A DNA stretch of 64,000 nucleotides from Molossus alvarezi. Lineage: Eukaryota > Chordata > Mammalia > Chiroptera > Molossidae. The notes beneath the pieces are model-generated. The model searched no databases. It was not told the origin of the DNA and saw only the letters and a list, made by a program, of their open reading frames with translations. A program made the translations under genes and the position numbers. This document shows, piece after piece, positions 26,171-41,100 of this stretch (positions are counted from its first letter, which is position 1; each line of letters begins with the position of its first letter). The stretch is from the NCBI GenBank assembly GCA_037176705.1, contig CM073896.1:18426708-18490707 (forward strand), read 5' to 3'.

Positions 26171-29100
26171 TATCTGAACAAAAATGGAAAAATGTTCTCA
26201 GGTGAGGAAAATAAAAACAAAAATATATATATATTATATATCTCCATCAGTGAAAGAAAATTCATTTTAACCTTAGGAAGTATGGTCAGGAAGGTTGAAG
26301 TATGTAAGTCTGACACATTCTCCAGATATATATAAATCTGTTAATCCAGCAATGTCTCTTGAAAGGACTGAGCTTTAATATTCATTTAATGCTACAGCTT
26401 AAAATACAGTTATAGTCAAGTGTCACTAAGATCATTACTTCATGGATGTATTACAACAGCTTTGAATTTTACAATTTACTTACCTAAAATTCCAATTTCT
26501 AAGCCTTTAAGTTTTTCCTCAATATACCCATAGATGTCGTCCTTGGTAAAATCTGCTTGTATAATTCTCACACTGCTCCCTGTGGTCGACTCTGCATTAG
26601 AGACAATCATTATTGTGCAACGAACAGCAGACCAAATCCCCCTCTCCGTGGAGTTTCCCCGGCACCCCACGCAGCCTGAGCATGGGCCCATCACCCCATT
26701 ACAAACAGGAAATAGCCCGGGATCAATGCTGGGATGAGCTAAAAGATTTGTGAATGGTGACTTCTGTGTGCGTCCCAGTGTTACTACAGTAACAAGTATA
26801 TACATTATAACAAATCTGATGCAGTGATTCCCAAAGTGGGGTCCACAGGCCACAGCATCAGCATCACCAGCAACTTGTTAGGGACACAAAATCTCAGGCT
26901 CCACCGCACACCCACGGAACCAGGAGACCCTGGGAGTGAGCCCTGCGGTCTGTTTGCACACGAGGTCCAGCTGACTGCTGCATGCTCAAGTTGGAGACCC
27001 CTGGACTAAGGGTGTAAGAGCAAAGTGTGATGCTGCCTGTGCCGTCAGGTCCCCTCTGCACAGAAGAAGTAACCTTCTGCATCTGTCCAACACTTAGTAT
27101 TCATGAAGCATTGGCCTACATAATATCTTATTTTAATCCTCTCTACGACCTTGCAGAGTAGGTATGATCCTCATTGTCCAGAGGAGAAAGCGGCTCAGAG
27201 CCGCTAACGGCCTTGGCAAGGCTCCTCCCCCTCTCCCAGGAGCCCTGGGGCAGATACCGAAGCTGCACAGATTTGCCAGCTGCTGCCAGCTCGGCGCTGG
27301 GGTCAGACCCAGTATTTCTGGGGCAAGTGATCTTGAGGCCTTGTTGGGGGTGGTGGGGGGGGACACTTTCAGACCAAAGACACTACTTGCTTTTCAGGAG
27401 GACGGTACAAAGCACAGTTTAACATTCATTGTGAGGGGAACACTGAAGAATGTCCTAATCATGGTCAAAGTTACTTCTGATATCAGACACAGAACAGAAG
27501 CAGAATTCATGGGTCCAAGGGCACTGAGCCTCTGTGGCGGGCTTGCTCGGCCCCGTGCCTCCCACATGGGGCTCCTAACCCTGTCCCCCAGGGACACGGC
27601 CCTGTCCCCCAGACGGCCTGCCATGGTCTTCATGAGTCTTCATAATTCAAGGCTCATTCCTTTGAGTTAAGGAGTTTATTAATCACTAAGTTAACAATTA
27701 ATCTTTAAAATGCAAATACCCTAAAAGGGATACTATGCTCGTTATTAACTAAGAACACTTCAGAGAGGGCCGTGATAATAACACGGTGATATCAACACCG
27801 CCTCCCAGACTGTGCGGTGGACCCTCTTTACAACACAGCAGCCCTGGGCCAAACCTTTTTTAGAAATCGGACAACTGGCCCTGGCCGGTTTGGTTCAGCG
27901 GTTAGAGCGTCGGCCTGCGGTCCTGAGAGACCCGGGTTCGGTTCCCGCTAAGGGCGCGTACCTCGGTTGCAGTTTGTCCCCAGCCCTGGTCGGTTGTGCG
28001 GGTGGCAGCCACTCGATGTGTTCCTTTCACATCGATGTTTCTCTCTCTCTCTCTGTTCCTCTCTCTCCCTCCCACTCTACCTGAACAAAAAATTGAAAAA
28101 AAATGTCCTCGGGTGAGGATAAAAAAAAAAAAAAGAAATCGGACAACCGTCACTAAGCACCTCCCTCACCCCTGCAAGGAGCAGAGCATAGACATAGGGA
28201 CGTGCAGTACCAAGCACGATGCTGCTTTCGAAGGGCGTGGCAGAAGCACCCAGGGGGCTGGGGCCTCTGGTGAGGGGGTCTGACTCTAGATGAAGACACC
28301 AGACCAAAGAAGAGACGAGAGCGGCTTGTGCGTGAGTCTGGTCCTGCCTCCGAGCCCAGAGACTCACTGCTGAACGGAAGCCCCCACTCAACAGCCTGCA
28401 CTTAACTTCGTACACTGAGCTCTGGCAGGAGGACCAGCACCCCAGGCTCCAGAGAACAGATATAGGGGTGCTGATGGTGCTTCTGCAAGCAGGACCCGAG
28501 CAGACCGGGCTGGTGGGCTCCACAGACATCTCCCTCGTTCCTTGGGGTCACTCACCAATCTCCATGGCAACAGCCTGTAGTTTTTCCAATGTCCGGCTGA
28601 TCAGCACAACATTGAGTCCTTGTCTTGCTAGCTGGGATGGGAAAACGAAAAAAGATGAAGACCATCAGGAAGGCTTGATTAAAGGGTGAATCACACATCA
28701 TCCACTCGGTTGCAACGGGAGGTACTTGCTTCTCCTGGGTTTATTTATTATTTTTTATTTTTTCCCATTTTTTTGTTTAGACAGAGTGGGAGGGAGAGAG
28801 AGAGAGAGAGAAACATCCATGTGAGAGAGACACATCGAGTGGCTGCCTGCCACATAACGCCAACCAGGGCCGGGGATGTACTGCAATGAGGTACCTGCCC
28901 TTGACCGGTATTGAACCCCCCCCTCATTGGTCCTTGGGCCGAGGCTCTAACTGCTGAACCAAACCAGCCAGGGCACTTCTCCTGGATTTAAATGTGCAGA
29001 ATGTGGCAAAGGTTTCTGGGTCATGAGTGAAACAGCCACACTGGGCCAGGCTGATGGTGACATCATCATCGGAGCTCCGGTGTGTGTTTATGACGAGCCA

Positions 29101-32100
29101 GGAGCCGGTCCACACCTCCTTGTGTACAGACCCACAGTCTGCACGCCCTCTCATCCCAACCCCTGGACTCCATGTGTGCTGGAAATCGGAATTGGGAAGA
29201 CGATAGATTATCATTTATGTCACAGACTCCAAGGCAGCACCCCTTGATTTAAAAAACCTACTTCTGCAGCAATTTTGAGCTGCTTCCTACTCCCAAGGAT
29301 GTTCTTCCTGTGGTTCGCTTCCCACAGACCTGCTCCTGGCCCCAGGTCTTTCTCCCTGAGCTGGCTCCCGGCAGGACGGGGACTGGGACCCAAGGCGGTC
29401 TCCTCGGAGGGGACACTGCCCCGGCTCACGGCGCTGAGGGCCACAGGACGAGGGGCATGCCTGGCACCGGCCTCCCGCCTGGGAAGGCTGCCCCTGAGGA
29501 AAACAGCTTCCCTGGGGATGCAGGAAAACCCGTGTCCGTGCAAACAGCCTGACGACATGTGAGTCCGTGACACAGGACCCAGGTCATTAAGATCTCTCTC
29601 TATGGTTTTAATTAAATGATTTATATTGTGTTTTCTTTTAGCTGTGGTAAAACACACAGGACGGAGAGTTGTCCATGTTCACGAAGAGATGGACTGTTTT
29701 GTGACTGGTACCGAGCCTTGGGCAGGGCCCGTGCTGACCTCCTGTGGTTCAGGTTCAGGGCGAGCGCTGTGCCCATGTTTCATGCGGAGTTATTTACAGG
29801 AAAGACACAGAAGCTGAGCTGAAGACTATCATACAGGGTCTGCGGTAACCACGAGCTCGATCTTCGAGCCAGCGGTCTCAGAATCACCCAGGAAGATGTC
29901 AAAAACACCAATTCCCACCAAAACCATCCATAACGATCTCTGGGGCCGACGCCTCAGCATTTACATATTTGTCTAACTTAATGTAGTACATGTCACTATG
30001 AAATGCACAGGTGCGGTCTCGCTGTGCAAGGCGCCCTGATGCCACCACAGTCCCGTTCCCTCGCCCACCTCCTGCGTGGCGATGACCCTTCCGCACTTTT
30101 CTCGGCATCTACACACACATGGAAGTACCCGCGGTAGTAGATGTTCGTTTGGGTTTCTTTCTTTTCAGGCTTGACCGATGGCACTGTAAGCACTGCCTTT
30201 TTAACTCAACATTGAGTCTTGTCTCTGAGCATGGTACCTATTTCCACACCATCCATGCTGAGTGGCTCGATTCTTTTTGTTGCTTCCAGGTGTTTACAGC
30301 TCACTGTGGGTGAGCATTTAAGTTGTCGAGTTCTCTCGTTACCAATACTGCTACGATGAACCTTTCTAGAGAGCTCTTTGTATATACAGGTAAATTAATT
30401 CCTAGGGTAGAAACACACAAAGTGGAATTGTTGTGTCAAAGGGTATATGCTTTTTAAGTTTTAATTGTATTGTCCAAATGTCCTCCCTTCAAACTGTACC
30501 ATCAAAAATACAATTATAGATACTTCTTCATTCTCTGGCCAATATTTTATATTAACAAACTTTTCAACTTCTTCTAACCTAATGGTCAAGAAATGATATC
30601 CCTTGCCCAGCTGGTGTGCCTCAGTGGATTGAGCATTGTCCCATGGACTGAGAGGTCCCAGTTTGATTCCCAGTCAGGGCACATGCCTGGGTTTCAGCTT
30701 TGATCCCCAGTTGCGGGGGGGGGGGGGGAAGTGCAGGAGGCAGCTGATCAATGTTTCTCTCTCACATTGATGTTTCTATCCCTTTCTCCCTTCCTCTCTC
30801 TATAAAAAATTCAATTAAAACATATTTTTTAAAAGAAATTATATCCTGCCCTGGCCGGTTTGGCTCAGCGGTTGGAGTGTCAGCCTGCGGACCAGAGAGT
30901 CCCGGATTCAATTCCCGCTAGGGGCAAGTACCAAAAAAGAAAAAAAAAAGGAAAAAAAAAAAAAAGAAATGATATCCCTTGATTGTTTTCATTTGCATTT
31001 CTTTAATTAACAGTGGGGCTGAGTATCTTTTTGTATGTTTATGTGTGAAATATCAGTGTCTACCTTTTGCCCATTCTTCTGCTGGGTTATTTGTCATTTT
31101 CCTATAAGTTTGTAGGAGTTTTTTGTGTTCTGGGTATTAATTATTTGCCTATCATGTATGTAGCAAGTGTTTCCTCCTTTGTTTATGGTGTCCTGGCATA
31201 CATGATAAATTAATTTTAATGTTATCTAGTTTGTGAATATCTTCCTTAGAATTAAAAAAAAAAATTATTACAATTTTTCCTAACTACAGGGATATAAATA
31301 CATTTTCCTACAACCCTTAGTAGTTTGTTTTGTGATTGTTTATTTTTGAAAATAGTGTGAGGGTGAAATCATCTAGCATTATTCTTTTTCAAAATGGGTG
31401 GTTAAATGTCTCAACATTTTCTACTTCTCCATTCTTTCCTGATTTGCATGACTTAGTCATATGCAACATTTTCATAGGTACATGTGTCTGTTTCTGGTCT
31501 ACCTGTACTGTTCATTGACCTATTCATTCATTTATACGACACAGCCACCTTCAACTTAATCATAATCTTAGAGCAAGCTGTGCTGTCTGATGTCTGATAG
31601 AGAGAGTCCTGACCATTTATTATTCTCTTTCAAAACATTTTTTGCTGGGGAGAGGGTGGGGGGGGAGATCAGTGGGGGGAAAAAGAGAAACATCTGTAAC
31701 AAAAATAAATTAAGTAATTAAATAAAAATAAGTTAATAAAAAAAATTTTTTTTGTTTTACCCAGATAAAATTGTATTTTTTTTAAGTATCATATTAAAAT
31801 TGGAGATATTTTGGGGAAGTTACATCTTGGTGGTAATCAGTTGTCTCATCCATTTAGGGGTATAGCAATCCATATATGCTATTCATCCATTTATTCAAAT
31901 TTCAGACATTCTTCTAAACACTTTTAAAGTTTCTTTATGTAATCTTCAACATTTCTTGTTAATTTGCATTTGTTAGGATAATGTTAGCTGCTGTAACAAC
32001 TCCCAATTTTGGTGGCTTAACATAATGAAGTTTTTTGGGGTTTTTTTTGTCTTATATAATAAGACTCTATTCCAAATAATCATTCAAGGCCCCCAGCTAA

Positions 32101-35100
32101 GAAAGACTTTACCACCTGTAGTACCAGGCTTCTAAGATTGCCCTAGGCATCAACGGCTAGCCAGTGCAAAGACTACAAGAGGGCGAAGAAGATGCTCTGC
32201 CTTACCCACCTTGACCAATAAGTGACACACATCATTTCTGCTTGATTTGATTGGCTCAAGTAGTCACATGGCCCCACCTAGATGTAAGGGAGTCTAGGAA
32301 ATTTCCTGGCTGGACAGCCACTTATCAGCTGAAACCCAATCCCAATGGAAGAAAGACAGGGATCTGGGGTGACATGTAGCTGTTCTTGCCACCAATATCT
32401 TAAGTTTATTTGTTGCCATTGTGAATTACATTATTATGGAAAGAAGAAGAAACTCTAGGATTAAATAGCTAAGTTCAATTCCTGCTTACACCACTTGTAC
32501 CTGTGTGCACAGGTTACTCAATTTGGTCCTTTGGTTTCCTCACTGGCAAGACAAGGACACCAGCAGACCTCCTTTCTAGACTTGTTCTGAGATCAAATTA
32601 CAAATTACATTAAAAAGTGCATGGCCCCAAGCCCTGTCCCGTTTGGCTCAGCGGTTAGAGTGTCAGCCCACAGATCAGAGAGACCCACGTTCAGTTCCCG
32701 CTAAGGGCACATACCTTGGTTGCAGTTTGTCCCCGGCCCTGGTTGGTGTCATGTGGGTGGCAGCCAGTTGATGTGTCTCTCTCAAATTGATGTTTCTCTC
32801 TCTCTCTCTCTTCCCCCCTCTCTCCCTCCCACTCTATCTGAAGATAAATGTAAAAATGTCCTCGGGTGAGGATAAAAATAAATAACTCCTTTTTTAAACC
32901 TCTGGATTCCGTTTGCTGATATTTAAGTTGGACCCCAATACTCTTGTACTTTGTTCCATTTCGGTATCAGTCACATTCATTTCTCTACACAATTCATGAA
33001 CCATGTAGTGCAGCCAACTTGGACCAGGATTTCCCTCATTTCACAACTAAACGGCCCACATCCCCGGAACTTCAGTCATCCTAGAATGTTTTACCTATTC
33101 TTTGATGAGTTGGTAATACTTATTTGCAAAAAATGTTTAGGTGTTTTATTTAAGTACAGCCTTTTCCGTTTCTTCTATGAGTATTAATCTCTTGCTGTGT
33201 GATCATTTACATTTCCATGGGAAGAAAACCATCTCTTTCATTTAGAATTTTCAATTTATTGACACAAAGATTGACATAGTATTTCCTTTCTTTTTATTCC
33301 TCCTCTCCTTTATTTTTATTTATTTTTTTATCCTCACCTGAGGACATTTTTCTATTTTTTGTTCAGGTAGAGTGGGAGGGGGAGAGAGGAAGAGAGAGAG
33401 AAACATCGATGTGAAAGGACACATCGAGTGGCTGCCACCCGCACAACCAACCAGGACTGGGGACAAACTGCAACCAAGGTACATGCCCTTAGCGGGAACC
33501 GAACCCGGGTCTCTAGGGACTGCAGGCCGACGCTCTAACCGCTGAGCCAAACCGGCCAGGGCTATTTTTAGATCTTGTCTTTAGCTAAGTTCCTAATAGT
33601 GTTCCTCCTCTTTCTTTCTTTCTTTTTTTTTTTTCTAATTTAATAAAATTAGTTTTATAAAGATTTGTTTTCTTTTTTGGTCTCTTTCAAGAATCAGTTT
33701 TGGTTGATCGGTTCAGTTTATTCCTGTGTTTCCTGTGTCATCAATTTTTGTTCTTCTCTTAATTAATTTACTCCTTCTCTCTCTTTTTTATTTATTTTAG
33801 TGTTCCTTTTCTACAATTTCTTGAAAGCTAAAACTATTTATAGTCTTTTTATTTTCTACTAGTTGTATCTAAAACCAAAACTTTTCATCTGCATAGCACT
33901 TGAATTCAAAGGGGTGTCCCTATGTATTTTTTTCTTTAGCCTTAAAGCTATATTGAAAAATAACTTTTCAATATAAACAAGGGGGTGGATATCATTTTCT
34001 AAGATTATATTTAATTTTACTGCATAGCATTCAGTGAGTGTAATGGTATGATTTTGCTATTTGTAGTTTATCACAATTTCCTTTGTAACCTAATAAGCAG
34101 ACAACGTCTATGAATATTTCGTACATATCCTTAGGGAATTGGTATTTGATCTTTGTTGGCTACCCAGTTTTATATAGTGTTGTCTCTTAAACTGAAATGG
34201 AGGTTTGCCTCAACACGCTTTAACGGCTTACCAAATACTAGTTAAACCAGTGTGAGAGGCTATGCGAATTTCTCATACCTTGCATTATTTTGATCTATGT
34301 AATAAGATGTTACATTAGACATTTCAGCAGAAGTGCTAAGACTCACAAGATAATCAGATCACAAAGTGATTTCAAAGGGAAAAAATGTTCAAAGTAATAT
34401 CTAAGAACTGACGGTGTGATTCTTGAGCCCCTCCCTGACGGACCCCTCACTCTTGCCAAGTATGTAGCGAGGAGGGTGGCAGTTAAGAAGGATCTGTCAA
34501 GGGGATGTCCTTGGTCCCTCCCGCTTCCCAGCTGACTGCCCCCCCCCCCCAGCAGTGTGAGGGAGGAGCATCACCGGCCTCAGTCCACAGAGGGGAGAAG
34601 CATCCCATCTTAGCTCATGTTTCATAGGCACTGTACTTTCTTGTTCTTTATTCCCCCCCCCCTTAGTTAATATAGCATAAGCAATGCTATGGTAACAAGT
34701 TAAGATTAAAATCTCAGCAGTTTAATGTAACAAAGGCTTATTTCTTCTACATGATGCTTGAACTGTAGACCCATCTCTGACAAAGGTCCCCCCAAGGTCG
34801 AATGAGCAGAGATGGTGGCTTATTGGTGCTCTGACAAGGGGGCATCTACTGCCACCACCCAGTCTGACCGTCTCCCCCGGAGCATACGTGGGAGAGAACT
34901 GGTATGGACTAGATTCTATTCACAGCTGTTATCTCAAGGGCAAAGGGACTTCTGCAGAAGCGCAGCTGGGGGCGTGTGAGGCAGGCTGAGAGGCACTGTG
35001 TGCGGAGAACTCGGGAAATCACTCCCCAGCTAGTGTCGTCAGCAGTCACCAGTCCAGAGAGCTAGACACCCTCTCACGGGGGTACCGAGCATGTAAGACC

Positions 35101-38100
35101 CTTAGGATCCCCCTTCCTTCTCCTCTCTGCGCGCTGTCTCTGAGTCTCCTGCTCCCCAAACCCTGGCAGGTGCAGACACCTCAGTTAGCACCAGGAAAAG
35201 GAGAAATGCCAGGCCAGGAAGGAGAGAAACCAGCCCCAGCCCCCCATGGTGTCCCACTGGCCACTGCCTGTGAGGCAGGTCCCAGCTGGGGGGAGGGACG
35301 AAGATTTCGCTGCAGGTGATCGGACAGTGGGAACCATGAAATCAAAACCCCATCTGCATCTGGAAGTGACCAGAGGCCTTTGTTGTACCTGAGCGGGAGT
35401 TAAGGGACCAGAGAAAGAACCATCGCTATGAAGCGGGTTCAAAGAGGTGACGGCAAACAGGCAGCGACTGTGGGTGAGCCTAGTGAAGCCTATCGGGCCT
35501 GCTTGGTTTAAAAACCGGTCACATTTTATATTCCAGTTTCTGAAAGAGACATGCAAATTTCCCACAATGGTGTACATTTCTCTATCGCTTCTATTTCTCT
35601 CAGTTTCTACATAAAACGTTTTGAAGCTATCTTGTCAGAAAGAATAGGCTCCATATTAATCAGCTGAAGTTTATCAATATGAACATTTCCCTTTTATTAT
35701 CTTGAATTACATTTTGTCTAACACTAACATTGCTCCTTGTCCTCCCTTTTCTTTTGTACTTTCCTAGTATATATTTTTTATTTCTTTGTTTTCAACCTTC
35801 CTGTATTCAACACTAGGGGTTTTTTTTTAAGCCCCATCTGAGTATCTATTTATCAGTACATTTAACCAAGTCACATTTATTGAGATTACAGACTTGTTAA
35901 GCCAATTCCTGCTAGCTTATTTTAGTTTTTCTATTTATTGTTTTTTGTTTGTTTTTTTTTTATTGTAGTAAGCACAATAGGATAGGCAATACTGCAGGGA
36001 CAAATTTCAGTGGCTGAATACAAGAAAGGTTTGTCCTTCCTCACAATGTCTTCTGCAAGCAGTCCAACAGCGCAGGCCAGCCCGCCCACGCAGCGACTCA
36101 CGGATCTAGTTGCCGGAACTAGGACGAGGCACGTGAAGGTGCAACTTTTTAAAAGGCTCCCCCCTCAGGTTCATGGGCACCTGAGCCTCCTCTCTACTTT
36201 TTCATCTAGTGGCTCCACCCTCTCAACCCAAGGCCCCCACTTCTTTGCCTCATTTCAGTAACTGAGCACTGAAACTGAGTGTAGTGTAACAAATTCATGT
36301 CTTCTTTAAAAACTAAGTTACATCACCTTTTTTTTTTCCAAACTAAATACAGAAAGACCAGTTCTGCCTCTGGATTAGTAAAACATTTATATAAATGAAA
36401 AATGCTTACAAAACAATTAACCTTTGATAAGAATGCATACAAACAAGAGACCCTACATCAAACAGACTAGGAAGGTTGCACAGGGGAGGAGGAGAAATGG
36501 GAGTGGGGGATGGGAATTTAAAAATGAGAGAGGCGCCTGGTATGGATCAATGATAACAACTCACACTCTGTGTCTGTGGTTAACAAATAGGGAGAAATAA
36601 CGGAAAGAGGAGAGCGGGGGCGGCAGGTGAGAACGGAGGAAAGAAGGGAAAATAGAGTCCCCGCCTGGGCAGACCTATGTGTGGAAGGGAGGGGAGCAGA
36701 GGTCATCTCCCAACCTTTGTAATTTATTAAGTTAATTATACCAATTCTAAGTTTTATTGTACCTATGCTTCAACTTAATTTTCTTGTCTATAAATGCACA
36801 TTTTATAGCTGCCTTTAGAGTAAGTTTTGTACTTAAAGTTACCCTAACCTTATCAATTAATAAAGCCATAATTTCACACATTCTGATTTTAAAAATTAAA
36901 TTTTGATCTTAAATCATTGAAGAAAACTTCATCCCAAAATGATAATTGCTTGATTTTTTAAAAATTAATAGCACCCCAGAATGTTTTCTAATAACCTCCT
37001 CTGACACCTGGGGCAGGTAACTCTTCCAGCATCTCTGACGATCCTCAGCCGGCAAAGGTGCAGCGCTCACCACCACCCACGTCAGAAGCAGAGGAGTCTG
37101 GGGACTCTGCAGTCTGGCACAGAAGCTAACCCAGAGGTGACATGATTGTAACCCTGTAGAAAGTTCGCCCATCTGGTATCTAACTTGGCAACATTGTTTC
37201 ACATTCCTCCCGATGACTACAGAAATCCCTGCTTCTCTTCAATCAATTATTTTGTCTTCCTGCTGTATCCTTCCTTACTAAATTAAATAAAAGTTTCACA
37301 AGTTTTAGCATGTATCTTTGTGCCTTTAAAATACTAAACATGCCCTGGCCAGTTTGGCTCAGCAGTAGAGCGTCAGCCTGCAGATCAATGAGTCGCGGGT
37401 TCGATTCCGGTCAAGGGCACGTACCTCGGTCGCGGTTCGTCCCCTGCCCTGGTCAGGGTCGTGCAGGAGGCAACCAGTCGATGTGTCCCTCTCATGTTGA
37501 TCTTTCTCTCTCTCTCCCTTTCTTCCCTCTCTCTCCCTCCCGCTCTATCTGAAGATAAATAGAAAAATATCCTCGGGTGAGGATTAAAAAAAAACAACTA
37601 AACATAAAGTATTAGTGATACTTTCAAAAGGAGGTACATTAGTGATAACTCTCAAAAGGAGTTATTTGGCTAAATAAACACAGTAGTTATACTATAACCA
37701 TAATACCTGCAAGATTTCAGAAATTAACATGCCATCATGCTCTATTAAAGACAAAATACCAGAGAAGAGTTAAATTAAAATCAAGCTTTACAATATTTTC
37801 AAGAAACACACCTGAAACATAAGGTCACAGAAAGGTTGAAACTAAAATGAGAAAATTATATTATATATATAAGGTGAATACCAACCAAAAGAAAAAGGCA
37901 CAGCGTTATCAATATCGAACAAAACAGGCATTAAATGAGCAAATAAGTATTATTAGAAATAGATTAGTAAACAGTCCAATTCGTCAGGAAGACATAGCAG
38001 TTCTAACCCTAGGTTACCTGATAAAATAGCGTCACATAGAACTGCAAGGAGAATTGAAAAATACACCATCAGAATCAGTGAACAGTTTTAATTTTTTTAA

Positions 38101-41100
38101 GTTTCACCTTTAATATTTTTTGAAATGTGAACTTTCCAAAGAAATAGAGCAACACATGAGAAATGTAATAGAAGAGTTGGAGGATAACATTGATGAAATC
38201 CTTTTGCAGACAGAAAAGCAGAAACAAAAGAAACAGAAATTATAAAGGAAAAAAGACAACTGGAGGTTGACTTCAGGATCTGAATAACAGTCTCAGCACC
38301 AGTGTGACCAGCGTCTGAGGAACTGGAGCTCCGGACAGGAGAGAGAAAGTGGACAGAATGGAAGCACCCTCGCCCGGCTGCCTGTGTGTCCTCCACCAGC
38401 GAGCCTCTCTGTCTCTGCTCATTTTCAGAACACAGCTGTTGACCCTTCCCAGTGATTCTGTGAACTAGATGACAGCCTTCAATAAATGCGCATCCTGCCA
38501 AAGCTTTTTAAATGTAGTAAGGGAATGTTACCAAAAAAACGTATATGCCAGTAGCCCTGGCCGGTTTTGCTCAGTGGTTAGAGCGTCGGCCTGCGGACCA
38601 GAGTCCCGGGTTCAGTTCCCGCTAAGGGCACGTACCTCGGTTGCACTTTGTACCTGCCCAGTTGGGGCCGTATGAGTGGCAACCACTCGATGTGTCTCTC
38701 TCATCTCTATGTTTCTCTCTCTCTCTCTCTCTCTCTTCCCGCTCTATGTCCTCAGGTGAGGATAAATATATATATATACACCAATAAATTTGAAAACTTA
38801 GGTGAAATGGGTATATGTCCAGAAAAATATAAATCCAAGACTTATTAAAAAAAAAAATTAAAAACCCAAATAGTTCTATAACAACTAAAAATAGTAACAA
38901 TAAAGTAGTTTAAATTGTCCCACAAAGAAAACTCCAGCCATAGATGGTTTTCAGAAAAGCTATCATTCAAAAAAAAAAACCCAATAATTCCAAAATAATA
39001 AAAAGAGGTAAAATTTCCCTATTCAGTTTATGAGGCTGCTATATCTAACTTCAACACCGAAACGTTGGAAACATTACCTAGTAATGTTGACTCTGCATAA
39101 CTTATGAGCCCAAAATTTCGCTCCAGGCATGTTCTCAACCAGTCCTTTGGAGACACGGACAATCCATTCACATCAGCAAACTAGAGACTGCAGAAATGTT
39201 TGCCAATAGAGGACAAGATAACTAAATTGGGATATATTTACATAATGGAATACTATACAATTCTGAAAATGAATGAACACATCAGCATGGATGAATTTCA
39301 AAAGTATAATATTGATCAATAAGAAGCAGATAGCAGAAGACATATGAGTCAGTTTACATGGAATTCAAAACAAGTGAAGCAACCCTTCCTCTCTCTCTAA
39401 AAAAAATCAATAAAAATATATATATATATATTTTAAAAAGCTTAGATCAGAAATTATAGGGATGAAGTCAAGCTACACGGGAACAAAGCAATGAAATCCA
39501 AGCGAGCATAAAAATAAGTAAAAGCTACTGTTTCATTCAAGGCAAGATGAAAGAGAGCAAGTCGAGAGTTCAGCTGGAGTAATTTAGACTCGAGTAATGT
39601 AGACGTTAGGAAGAAAGATTTCCTTGCTGAAACAGCCTAGGGCGCCATCATGTATTGCCCGGTATGTGAGTGAGGACAGGAATAGGACAGGGCGGTGATT
39701 TTCCTTGGGCTGGGCTGGAGCGGAGCCAAGGGAATCGAATCCAAGGGCCCCTCAGTGCCATTCCCTGTAGCTTCCAGGAGAAATGTCTTGAGAAAAACTG
39801 ACTGCCCTTGTCTGCCGCAGCGAGCTGGGAGCAGTGCCTGCATCCATGCCATCCCAGATATTGGGGGTGGCACTAGAGCTGCCCAGGTGTGGAGGAATAC
39901 AACCGGACCATCTTTAGTCATGTATTTCGATTCTAGCATTCTCCGGGCATTAACAGCCAAGAATACAGGTTTACTTACACTCATCAGAGTGACAAAAAGT
40001 AAAATGTATAATGTTTTAAAATATATTATTAAATACATACTTAACATAAATATTAAAATGGATAACAACATGGGATGGGTTAAAGTCGGTTCTGTCATAT
40101 GGAGAACAATTTGGCCATGGTATCCAGCATTTAAATGCATACACCCATGAGCCAGCTATCTTACCGATAAGGACGTATCTGTTCAAGGGTGTCTCTTGAA
40201 ACATTATTTGTAAAAACAAACATGAAAATTAACCTTGGCCCTGGCCTGTTTGGCTCAGCCGTTAGAGCGTCGGCCCATGGACCAGAGAGTCCCAGGTTCA
40301 GTTACTACTAAGGGCACATACCTCAGTTGCAGTTTGTCCCCGGCCCTGGTTGGGGTCGTGTGGGTAGCAACCACTCTATGTGTCTCTCTCACATAGATGT
40401 TTCTTTCTCTCTCCCCCTCCCACTCTATCTGAAGATAAATGCAAAAAAAATAAATAAATAAAGTGTCCTCGGGTGAGGATTAAAAAAAAAAAAATCAACC
40501 TTAGTGCCCATCCCTAAGGAGTTGATAAAAGAGACATGGTGCCCTGGCCGGTTTGGCTCAGCGGTTAGAGCATGAGCCTGCGGTTCAGAGAGACCCGGGT
40601 TCGGTTCCCACTAGGGGCACATACCTCAGTTGCAGTTTGTCTCCGGCCCTGGTTGGGTCGTGTGGGTGGCAGCCACTCGATGTGTCCCTTTCACGTCGAT
40701 GTTTCTCTCTCTCTCTCTCCCTCCTACTCTATCTGAACAAAAAATGGAAAAATGTCCTCAGGTGAGGATAAAAAAAAGAGAGAGAGACATGGTACATCCC
40801 TGAGGTCATTAAAAAGAATGCAAGCCATCTGTATGACTTTGCTGTGGCGAGATCTCCAGCCTAGATTATTAAACTAATGAAACAAAGTTGAGAGTAGAGT
40901 TTACATTTGTGTTAAGTAGGATCCCACTAGTGCTGACGGGGCAAAAACTAAAGAAACAGGTGTGAATTCTGAGGGAGACTGCGAGTGGGCCCCTCAAACC
41001 TGTTCCCCACTTCATTGCGGGCACGGGACAAAGTGACACCTGGCTTTTCTTGCCCTGGGTTTGACCACAGGACTGAGTGCTGTCTGTGGACACTCAGGAC

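Larger units (their letters stand above)
30181..31560 (-). mobile_element. L1 fragment (antisense), split by two Ves copies
   Basis: Reads as reversed L1 3' half: acaaagtggaattgttgtgt, tttcatttgcatttctttaa, ccttttgcccattcttctgc, tgttctgggtattaattatt. Interrupted at 30605-30963. Confidence 0.75.
40061..40860 (+). mobile_element. L1 3'-end fragment with two Ves insertions
   Basis: ggagaacaatttggccatgg, catacacccatgagccagct, ttgtaaaaacaaacatgaa, agtgcccatccctaaggagt, cattaaaaagaatgcaag: one L1 3' end split by Ves at 40238 and 40541. Confidence 0.7.
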
